A stretch of 64,000 bases of DNA from Drosophila pseudoobscura (Eukaryota > Arthropoda > Insecta > Diptera > Drosophilidae), in the NCBI RefSeq assembly GCF_009870125.1, contig NC_046680.1, positions 17,627,501-17,691,500 on the forward strand. Reading direction: 5' to 3'. Shown piece by piece: positions 39,401 to 51,400 of this stretch (positions within the stretch are counted from its first letter, which is position 1; every line of letters starts with the position of its first letter). The notes under the pieces were generated by a model. That model saw nothing but the letters and a program-made list of their open reading frames with translations, did no database searches and was not told the origin of the DNA. Both the position numbers and the translations under genes were made by a program.

Positions 39401-42400
39401 ACCAGTAAGGAGATCCTACAGATCGAGCTGGGTCGCACACCCACCACCCTGCCACTGTCGGCAGCCGTGCTTCCTACCAGCGACAAGCACATCAATCCCC
39501 AGTCGCCGCCGCGCCTCAAGGTGCAGTGCCTGCGTCCGCATCAATGGGCCCGAGTGCCCAACACTTCGCTGCAGGTGCACGCCCTGAAGCTGTCCGATAT
39601 CCGCGGCTGGTCTATGCTGTGCGAGGACCCTGTATCCATGCTGGCTCTGCACATACCCGAGGAGGATCGTTGCATCGACATACTGGAGCTGATCGAGATG
39701 GACAAGCTGCTCTCCTTCCATGCGCACACCCTCACCCTGTATGCGGCGTTGTGCTATCAGTCCAACTACCGTGCAGCGCATGCCCTCTGCCAGCACGTGG
39801 ACCAGAAGCAGCTGCTCTATGCCATCCGGTCGGAGTACATGAGCGGTCCGCTGCGGCAGGGCTTCTACGATCTGCTGATCGCCCTGCATTTGGAGTCGCA
39901 TGCCACTACGATGGAGGTGTGCAAGAATGAGTATATCACGCCCTTGGGTACCGAACTGAAGGAGCTTTATGCCGATGAAGAGATGCAGCACTCGCTGCGA
40001 TCCTTGGTCACAGAGTCGGTGCGTCCCCAGCTGCGTATGACGGAAATCACGTGAGTTCTTACCCGTAGTTTCTCCCTGCCCATAGAATATACCTTGCATT
40101 GCATTCGATTTTTTTCATGCCTCATTCAACTTTGCATCAAACATTCTTCTTTCAATCAACAAAATATCCTGCTCCTGCATCCAACACACTCTGCACCAAC
40201 GAACCACTACAATCACTACAAAACCAACAACAACAACAACAACAAAATCCGTGCATCTGATCCGATCCGTCCAGACCCCCTGTGATTGCAACATCTAGTA
40301 TGCCAAGTGTTTCCAGCGAACCGATCCCCGACATCGACCAATTGTACTCCCCGAAGTTCCCCCTAGAAGTAGTCAGGCAGTTCGTGATGGAGGCCCTCAA
40401 AGACGCCGTGGAGATCAATCAGGTGCACAATCGTGATCCGATCGGTTGGACCAACGAGAACCTGTTCCTGTAAGTATATTCCCCATAGAAGCTGCCATAG
40501 CTCCAGATACGAACTGCCTCATGAAACGATTGCTTCTGATGATTGTAGACCCCTCATTAAGCTCACAGATCGCTTGCTCTTGGTCGGTGTCCTCACCGAC
40601 GAAGATGTACAGAAGCTGTTGGTAATGGTCGATCCCGAGACATGGGATGCTAAATTCGAGAAAGGTAAGACAACGTCCCGGAACGTCTATTCGTTTCGAC
40701 TTGATCATTTATGATATGATCTGATCCGATATGATCCCTTTCAGAGGGCAAAGACGAACACCGCAAGGGACTGCTGACCATGAAGATGGCCGAGGGTGCC
40801 AAACTGCAGATGTGCTATCTGCTGCATCATCTGTACGATACCCAGCTACGGCATCGGGTGGAAAGCATCATTGCATTCTCGCACGACTTTGTGGGCGATC
40901 TGCAAACCGATCAGTTGCGTCGTTATATCGAGATCAAACAATCGGATCTTCCCAGTGCTGTGGCGGCCAAAAAGACCAAGGAGTTCCGGTGTCCGCCGCG
41001 CGAGCAAATGAATCAGATACTGTGCTTCAAGAACCTCGAGTCCGATGACCAGGACAACTGCACCTGTGGCCTTGAGTTGCGCGGCCGACTGGGCGACTTT
41101 CACGACAGCCTCATGCAGAAGGTGTCGCTCAATGCGCTGCAGGAGCCCGACGGTACCGAGAGCGGTACAGCGATCGAGGAGATCAAAACAGGGCCCATCA
41201 CGAAGATCTATAACTTCATCAATACGGTCAAGGAGCTGGAGGAGGGGCCCAAGGAGGTAGAGGAGCCGGAAAAGAAGACACCCGAGGAGGTGTTCCGCAA
41301 GGTTCTCATCAAGCAAATCGTCAGCTGGGCAGAGGAGTCGCCCATCGAGAACCCCAAGTTGGTTCGTGAAATGTTCAGCCTCCTGCTGCGCCAATACGAC
41401 ACCGTTGGTGAGTTGGTGCGGGCGCTGGAGAAGACATATGTGATCAACAATCGAGCGCGGGAGGATGTGGCCGAAATGTGGGTGGGGCTCAGCCAGATAC
41501 GCGCCCTGCTGCCCGTCCAAATGAGTCAGGAAGAGGAGGAACTGATGCGCAAACGTCTCTGGAAGCTGGTGAACAACGCTACCTTCTTCCAGCACCCCGA
41601 TCTGATACGCATCTTGCGCGTACACGAGAACGTCATGGCCGTGATGATGAACACGCTGGGACGGCGGGCCCAGGCACAGAGCGACGCACCCGCCCAGCCC
41701 GAGGGAGGCGAGGGTGTGCCCTCGAAGGAAAAGGACACGTCCCACGAGATGGTCGTGGCCTGCTGTCGCTTCCTGTGCTACTTCTGCCGCACCGGCCGCC
41801 AGAACCAGAAGGCCATGTTCGATCATTTTGACTTCCTGCTGGACAACGCCAACATTCTGCTGGCACGGCCGAGCCTGCGAGGCTCCACACCCCTGGACGT
41901 GGCATATTCGAGTCTGATGGAGAACACAGAATTAGCTCTGGCGCTTAGGGAACACTACCTGGAGAAGATCGCCGTGTATCTGTCCAGGTGCGGCTTGCAG
42001 AGCAATTCGGAACTGATCGAGAAGGGGTATCCCGATCTCGGCTGGGATCCCGTTGAGGGCGAGCGTTACCTGGACTTTTTGCGCTATTGCGTGTGGGTCA
42101 ATGGCGAGAGTGTCGAGGAGAATGCAAACCTTGTCATTCGTCTTCTTATCCGTCGTCCAGAGTGCTTGGGACCGGCTCTAAGAGGAGAAGGGGAAGGTCT
42201 TTTCCGGGCCATCGTTGAGGCCAATCGCATGTCGGAGCGCATCTCGGATCGCTGTAAAATGCAGGACGAGGCCGAGGGCACCACCATAGCCGGTCTGAAT
42301 TTTACGCATCCGCTGCCCGAGAGCGAAGAGGACGAGGACTACATCGACACGGGTGCCGCCATACTCAATTTCTATTGTACGCTCGTCGACCTGCTGGGCC

Positions 42401-45400
42401 GCTGTGCCCCTGACGCCTCTGTCATCGAGCAGGGCAAGAACGAGTCGCTGAGAGCTAGAGCTATTTTGAGATCTCTGGTGCCGCTGGAGGACCTGCAGGG
42501 TGTGCTCAGCCTTAAGTTCACTCTCACCCAGACGGGGCCCGGCGAGGAGAAGGCCAAAACGGACATGCCCTCCGGCCTACTGCCCAACAACAAGCAGAGC
42601 ATTGTGCTCTTCCTGGAGCGCGTATACGGCATCGAGACACAGGATCTGTTCTATCGCCTGCTGGAGGACGCCTTCCTGCCCGATCTGCGCACGGCCACCA
42701 TTCTCGATAAGAGCGACGGCTCCGAGAGCGACATGGCCCTGGCCATGAATCGCTACATCGGCAACTCCATTCTACCCCTCCTCATCAAGCACTCCAAATT
42801 CTACAACGAGGCCGAGAACTACGCCAGCCTCTTGGATGCCACTCTGCACACGGTCTACCGGCTATCGAAGAACCGTATGCTAACCAAGGGGCAGCGGGAG
42901 GCCGTCTCCGACTTTCTGGTGGCCCTCACATCCCAAATGCAACCTGCCATGCTGCTCAAGCTGCTGCGCAAGTTGACTGTGGATGTGTCCAAGCTGTCCG
43001 AGTACACCACTGTGGCACTGAGGGTAGGTTCAGGACTTGGTTCGGTAAATAGAGATATTCCATATGCTTATACGGTTTCCCTCTGCCTTTACAGCTGCTC
43101 ACCCTTCACTTCGATCGCTGCGCCAAGTACTATGGGTCGACTCAAGGCCAGGGTTCGTACGGGGCGTCGTCGGACGAGGAGAAGCGCCTGACCATGCTCC
43201 TGTTCTCCAACATTTTTGACTCGCTCAGCAACATGGACTATGACCCGGAACTGTTCGGTAAAGCACTGCCCTGCCTCATCGCCATCGGCTGCGCCCTACC
43301 GCCCGACTACAGTCTGTCCAAGAACACGGACGAGGACTACTACGGCCGCCAGATGGGTGCCCCGGACCAGCCGCAATACGTGCCCCATCCAATCGACACG
43401 AACAGCGTCCATTTGGACAATGATCTGAACTCTCTGGTACAGAAGTTCAGCGAGCACTATCACGACGCCTGGGCCAGTCGCCGCCTGGAGGGTAGCTGGA
43501 CCTATGGCGAAATCCGGTCCGAGAACGATCGCAAGCATCCCCGCCTCAAGCCCTACAACATGCTCACCGAATATGTACGTGTTGGAAACGAATTAAATCA
43601 AATCTATTGACTATTCATTATCATCTAAACTGTCGATCCACTGATCGATTCTATTAATCATCTAAAAACTCATATAATATATATAAATAGATCCGATCTA
43701 TAATCATCTAATAATCTAATCTCTAATATATATTTATATAATCATGTAATACTTTCACAGACTTCTTTAAAATCCATTTTTTCCTGTGTAGAAATATTGA
43801 ATAATGAAATAATCTGCTTTCGCAGGAACGGGAGCGTTACCGTGATCCAGTGCGTGAGTGCCTGAAGGGTCTATTGGCCATTGGCTGGACCGTGGAACAC
43901 TCGGAGGTGGATGTCCCACTCAATCATCGTGGATCGACGCGTCGCCAATCGAAGCCTCAGATTGTATGTAGCAGTTTGTCAGCGTTTACCCGACTAATCC
44001 ATTCGCCCATCTGGCTCCAATCCAACTCCAATCTTTCTAACGCCTTTTCCATATTTCCAACATTTCATCATTTATTTCGAATCCGCAACTTCAACCCCGC
44101 CCCCTCTGCTGACCACTGCGTTAACAACGATAGCACGATTTTCAGAACGAGGGCAGTCCCTTCAACTACAACCCCCATCCGGTTGATATGAGCAACCTAA
44201 CGCTCAGCAGGGAGATGCAGAATATGGCCGAACGTTTGGCGGAGAACTCCCACGACATTTGGGCCAAGAAGAAGAACGAGGAGCTCAATGGCTGCGGAGG
44301 TGTCATCCATCCACAGCTGGTGCCGTACGATCTGCTCACGGACAAGGAGAAAAAGAAGGATCGCGAACGATCGCAGGAGTTCCTAAAGTACATGCAGTAC
44401 CAGGGATACAAGCTGCACAAGTGAGTCACCACCAGCAGGAGATCCATTTAGATTACCATAATACCAGCCACAATCTCTAACCTCGTTGTAGACCATCCAA
44501 GGGCGGCGCTGTAGAGGAGGGTGGAGCCACACAGGCGGCCGTTGAGCTGAGATTCTCGTACTCGCTGCTCGAGAAGCTCATCGCCTATCTGGATAGGGCC
44601 ACCATTAACATGAAGCTGCTGAAGCCATCGACCACCTTTAGTCGTCGCACCTCCTTCAAGACGGCCACGCGCGACATCAAGTTCTTCTCGAAGGTGGTCC
44701 TGCCACTGATGGAGAAGTACTTCTCGACGCACCGCAACTACTTCATTGCCATTGCCACGGCCACGAACAACATTGGAGCTGCCTCGCTCAAGGAGAAGGA
44801 AATGGTTGCCTCCATATTCTGTAAACTGGCGGCCCTGCTGCGTAACCGCCTGAGCGCCTTCGGGCCGGATGTGCGCATCACTGTGCGCTGCCTCCAGGTG
44901 CTGGTCAAGGGCATCGATGCCAGGACGCTGACCAAGAACTGCCCCGAATTCATACGCACCTCCATGCTGACGTTCTTCAACCAGACGTCCGACGATCTGG
45001 GCAATACCATCCTCAATCTGCAGGACGGAAAGTACAGCCACCTGAGAGGCACGCACCTGAAGACCTCCACGTCGCTGGGCTATGTCAATCAGGTGGTCTT
45101 GCCCGTGCTGACGGCGATGTTCGATCACCTGGCGGCCTGCGATTACGGCAGCGATCTGCTGCTCGACGAGATCCAGGTGGCCTCATACAAGATACTGGCC
45201 GCACTCTACCACCTGGGCACGGACGGGACCCTCACGCACGACCGGAAGTATCTAAAGACAGAGATCGAGCGGCACCGTCCGGCCCTGGGCTCGTGCCTGG
45301 GCGCTTACAGCTCCTGCTTCCCTGTGGCCTATCTGGAGCCTCACCTGAACAAGCACAACCAGTACTCGCTGCTAAACCGCATCGCGGACCACTCGCTAGA

Positions 45401-48400
45401 GGCGCAGGACATCATGGTGAAGATGGAGCAGTGCATGCCCAATCTGGAGACTATTCTCAGCGAGGTGGACCAGTTCGTAGAGTCGGACAAGACGTACAAC
45501 GATGCACCACACATTATCGACGTCATCCTGCCGCTGCTGTGCGCCTACCTCCCCTTCTGGTGGTCGCAGGGTCCGGACAATGTGAGCCCCACCAGTGGCA
45601 ATCATGTGACCATGGTCACGGCGGATCACATGAACCCCTTGCTGCGCAATGTGCTCAAGATGATCAAGAAGAACATTGGCAACGACAATGCCCCCTGGAT
45701 GACCCGCATTGCGGCCTACACGCAGCAGATAATCATCAACACGTCCGAGGAGCTACTGAAGGATCCGTTCCTGCCTCTGGCGGAGCGCGTGAAGAAGCGC
45801 ACCGAGAACATGCTCCACAAGGAGGACAGCATGCGGGGCTTCATCAAGTCGGCCACCGACGACACCTCCCAGGTGGAGACGCAACTGCAAGAGGACTGGA
45901 ATCTGCTCGTGCGCGACATTTACTCTTTCTATCCGTTGCTCATCAAGTACGTAGATCTGCAGCGCAACCACTGGCTAAAGGACAACATCCCCGAGGCCGA
46001 GGAGCTCTACAACCATGTGGCAGAGATCTTCAACATCTGGTCCAAGAGCCAGTACTTCCTCAAGGAGGAGCAGAACTTTATCTCTGCGAATGAGATCGAC
46101 AACATGGCCCTGATCATGCCCACGGCCACGCGTCGCTCCGCCATATCGGAGGGCGCTCCCGCAGTCGGTGGCAAGGTGAAGAAGAAGAAGAAGAACAGGG
46201 ACAAGAAGCGCGACAAGGACAAGGAGGTGCAGGCGAGTCTGATGGTGGCGTGTTTGAAGCGCCTGCTGCCCGTCGGCCTCAATCTGTTTGCTGGACGGGA
46301 GCAGGAGCTGGTGCAGCACTGCAAGGATCGGTACCTGAAGAAGATGACCGAGTACGATGTGATCGAGTTTGCGCGCAACCAGCTGACGCTGCCCGACAAG
46401 CTGGATCCCTCCGACGAGATGTCCTGGCAGCACTATCTCTACTCGAAGCTGGGCAAGAGCGAGGAGACCGTGGACGAGCAGGCACTGGAGAAGGCGAACG
46501 TCAACTCAAACGAGAAGGGCAAAGACAAGACCCAGGAGACAGTGGATCGCATAGTGGCCATGGCCAAGGTTCTGTTTGGCCTTCATATGGTAAGTGCAGG
46601 TCCATTAGGCTCTCCAGTGTATCTCATCCTTGGTCTCTTGAAATCCCTCTCTCTCTCTCTCTCAACGACAAACTTTTAATCATTCTATTTTTATTTTCCT
46701 TTCGCAACATCAACTACACAATCAATCTCTCTCTCTCATTTAACCCAAATGATGACCGTATCCGTGAACGAATCGACATTTACAGATCGACCATCCGCAA
46801 CAGCAGAGCAAGAATGTGTACAGGAGCGTTGTGTCGATCCAAAGGAAGCGTGCCGTCATCGCATGTTTCCGTCAGACATCGCTACACTCTCTACCCAGGT
46901 TAATGCCCAGGCGATAAATGGCCGATTGCCGATTGATTAACTCCTTGAATGCTCGACCCGCGAGACTGTTGCTACATGTCTCTATATATTATAATAGTAC
47001 TAACCAGAGCCTTGAGTTGGATCTGTCCAAAGCCCTACGCTACCTACCATCATCCATTCGTCTATCATTCTCAATCATCTTTTTGTTTCGTACTGTTTTT
47101 ACACCACTAACAACAACAATAACAACTTGACTAATGTGTACGCGCTGCTCTTCTCTAAAATCCATTTGTATTATTGTATATTTTTATGAAAAATGCTTGA
47201 CCAAATGCTTGTCTCAAAAACAAAAATCAAACCAAACGCTCGCTCCAACCACTCCTCCGCTCCACTCTGCACGTTTAGGCAGCCGCCTCCAAGAACAGAA
47301 CCAAACGCTGGAGTTCAAAGATTTCGGTGGCGCGTCGCCAGGCGGTCATTTCAAGCTTACGCGCCAAGCATCTATATCGCATGAGCAGGTGGTAGACTAG
47401 TCGCACATCAAAATAAGTGTTTCATTTATTTCGATCTCTCTCTATCTCTCTTTTCAATCTCTATAATTTCCTTTCCCAACATTCCCAGAGATCTGCTGAG
47501 AGCAGAGGCAGAGGATCACTTGTTCCGTTCTTCCTTTCTTCGGTTCTTCCTTTATTGGTTTAATTGTTCTTTATTTGTCGTTCGTTTACTAATTTGATTT
47601 CATTAAAGGCATGCATGTTTGGTCCATCTATGATTGATTGATCCATCCAGCTAATGAGCTCTATATTTCGGCAGACATCGCGCTTGCAACATCTTTGCCC
47701 GCACCTACCACGAGCAATGGCTGAACGAGGAGAATGTCGGCCAGGAGGTGATGGTGGAGGATCTGACGCAGTCATTCGAGGACTCGGAGAAGTCCAAAAA
47801 GGATGAGGAGGAGACCGACAGCAAGCCCGATCCACTCACCCAATTGGTGACCACATTCTGTCGCGGTGCCATGACCGAACGTAGTGGCGCTCTGCAGGAG
47901 GATCTGCTCTATATGTCGTATGCCCAGATTACGGCCAAGTCCTGTGGCGAGGAGGAGGAGGAGGGCGGCGAAGAGGAGGGCGGTGAGGGTGCCGAAGAGG
48001 GGGAGGGCACCAGCATCCATGTAAGTACTAACTAACCGATCCTCTTCACTAACAATAAAACTAACCCCTTGGGACATGTCTAACCAAGTGGCGAATGAGG
48101 GAATTAATGGTAAGGGAATGGGAATGGGACTGGGGAGATCTTACTAACACTACAACTTTTGTTGTTTGGGCTAATCTCTTTGCTTCGATACCCATCATTC
48201 GATAGGAACAAGAGATGGAAAAGCAGAAGCTGCTCTTCCATCAGGCCCGCCTCTCGAATCGTGGCGTTGCCGAAATGGTGCTGTTGCACATTTCCGCCTC
48301 CAAAGGTATACCTTCGGAGATGGTAATGACGACACTCAATCTCGGCATCGCCATATTGCGCGGCGGCAACATCGACATCCAAATGGGCATGCTCAATCAT

Positions 48401-51400
48401 CTGAAGGAGAAGAAGGATGTAGGCTTTTTCACGTCGATTGCTGGCCTGATGAACTCGTGCAGTGTCCTCGATCTGGACGCCTTTGAGCGCAACACCAAAG
48501 CAGAGGGTAAGTTCCACAGCATCTGGCCTGCCTCCTGCCATCCTTCGTCCTCTTTCGCCTGCTCTTTCTGTGACTTTTGTTTTACTGCTGGGATCGCCGC
48601 TCTCGCTGGTGCCACCACATATTCTTCTTAGTTTTCGATATTGATTTGTGTCTACTCTACTTCCTTTCAACCAACTATTCCCCCACCCACCACCATGTTT
48701 CGCATGCCAACCACAACCACAACCACAACCAAAATCAAAACCAAACCATCCCGATATATCCCCGAATCGTGTATCGTTGTACAAAACACAAAAAAAACAA
48801 AGAGTATATTCCGAGTGCGGGTGCAGGTCTTGGTGTAGGTTCCGAGGGGGCGGCAGGCGAGAAGAACATGCACGATGCCGAGTTCACGTGCGCACTCTTC
48901 CGGTTCATCCAGCTCACCTGCGAGGGCCACAATTTGGGTGAGTTCACAACCATTTACCCCCAGGCCATACCCCGAACCTTTATCCCCTTGCAGAATGGCA
49001 GAACTATCTGAGAACACAGGCCGGCAACACGACAACCGTCAACGTGGTCATCTGCACTGTGGACTATCTGCTGCGGCTGCAGGAGTCCATCATGGACTTC
49101 TACTGGCACTACTCTAGCAAGGAGATCATCGATCCCGCCGGCAAGGCAAACTTCTTCAAGGCCATCGGTGTGGCCAGCCAGGTGTTTAACACGCTCACCG
49201 AGGTCATCCAGGGTCCCTGCACCCTCAATCAGCAGGCACTGGCCCACTCCCGTCTGTGGGATGCAGTCGGAGGCTTCCTCTTTCTCTTTTCCCACATGCA
49301 GGACAAGCTATCGAAGCACTCCAGTCAGGTGGATCTGCTGAAGGAGCTGCTCAATTTGCAAAAGGATATGATCACCATGATGCTGTCTATGCTGGAAGGA
49401 AATGTCGTCAATGGTACTGTCGCATCAAAAGGGGACTCAAGTCAAAGTAGATCCACTCTTAAATAATATATCTTTCATTTTCAGGTACTATTGGCAAACA
49501 GATGGTGGACACTCTGGTGGAGTCCGCATCGAATGTGGAGCTGATCCTCAAGTACTTTGATATGTTCCTTAAACTGGCCGACCTCATTGAATCGCCCAGT
49601 TTCCATGAGATCGACATAAAGAACGAAGGCTGGGTCACGCCCAAGGACTTTAGGGAGAAAATGGAGCAATCCAAGAACTACTCACTGTAAGGAGAGGGAA
49701 TCCTTGACTAACTATCGAATTAATGTCTTTCCCAATTGAAATTTTGCAGGGAAGAAATGGATTTCCTTTTGGCTTGTTGCGAACGCAATCACGAGGGAAA
49801 GATCGACTACAGAGCCTTCGTGGAACGCTTCCACGAACCATCAAAGGAGATCGGTTTCAACCTGGCCGTTCTGCTGACAAACCTAAGCGAGCATATGCCG
49901 AATGAGCCGCGCCTGGCGCGCTTCCTGGAGACGGCCGGCTCGGTGCTGAACTACTTCGAGCCGTTCCTGGGTCGCATCGAGATCTTGGGCAGCTCGAAGC
50001 GCATCGAGCGGGTCTACTTCGAGATCAAGGACTCGAACATCGAGCAGTGGGAGAAGCCGCAGATCCGCGAATCAAAGCGTGCCTTCTTCTATTCCATCGT
50101 CACCGAGGGCGGCGACAAGGAGAAGCTCGAGGCCTTCGTCAACTTCTGCGAGGATGCCATCTTTGAGATGACCCATGCCTCTGGCCTGATGGCCACCGAC
50201 GACGGCGGCGGCAACGTGAGGCGCGATACCGCCTACAGTTCGTACATGAGCGAGGAGGAGGAGGAGCGCGCCGCTCGGGACCCCATCAGACGCACCATCA
50301 CCGCCGTCAAGGAGGGTCTCAAGTTCGGCATCCACATGTTAAGTCCGGCGAACATCAAGCACCAGATTGGCGTCATGCAGACCAAGTCCATCCCAGAGCT
50401 GATTGTCGGCTTCTTCAAGATGATCTTCTACATGTTCTACTACACTGGCTATGCCCACTTCTGCGTGGTGCGCTACATTTTTGGCATACTCCTGAACCTG
50501 ATGCGCGGACCCGCCCCTGAGCAGGAGGATCAGCTGCCGGTGGTCGAGGAGGAGACGTTTGGCAGAGCACTGCCGCCGCTACCGTTGGAAGAGCCGCCTG
50601 GGACCGTTCAGGCATTTGGCTTGGACATAAACAAAGAGGACAACGGCGTGTACAAGGTGGTGGTTCATGAATCCCCTGGCAACTCCTCGGTGGAGGAAGG
50701 TGGCGAATCTAGCCCCGAGGATGGTGCAGCCATTGCCGGGGAACTGGCCGAGGGCGAGCCCTACCAGGAGCCAATCAGCATTGTCGATCTGCTGGGCGGA
50801 GATGCGGCCAAGAAGGCGGCTCAGGAGCGACAGGAGGCGCAAAAGGCCCAAGAGGCGGCGATGGCATCCATTGAGGCCGAGGCCAAGAAGTCTTCGGCAG
50901 CCCCACAGGAAACACCCGCGGTGCACCAGATCGACTTCTCGCAGTACACGCACAGGGCCGTCAGCTTCCTGGCGAGGAACTTCTACAATCTGAAATACGT
51001 CGCCTTGGTGCTTGCCTTCAGCATTAACTTTATGCTGCTCTTCTACAAGGTCACCTCATTCGAGAGTGAATCCGAGGGCTCTGCCGAGGAGGAGCTGATT
51101 CTGGGCTCCGGTTCGGGGGCAGGTGTGGACATGAATGGATCTGGATTTGGAGGCTCTGGCGACGGCGGATCCGGGGACGGGGAAATGGAGGATGAGATAC
51201 CAGAGCTTGTGCACGTGAACGAGGACTTCTTCTATATGGCGCACGTACTGCGCATTGCCGCGTGTCTCCACTCGCTCGTGTCTCTGGCCATGCTGATCGC
51301 CTATTACCACCTGAAGGTGCCGCTGGCTATTTTCAAGCGTGAGAAGGAGATCGCCCGACGACTGGAGTTCGATGGCCTCTTCATTGCCGAGCAGCCGGAG

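Noticed and set aside
40846..41826. Antisense open frame (326 codons) within RyR
   Set aside because: Mirror of the sense reading frame of exon 40745-43023; low-information Leu/His-rich composition.
47389..47674. Third calmodulin-site exon between exon D and 47675
   Set aside because: No further segment with the RxAVI core and a phase-2 donor was visible.
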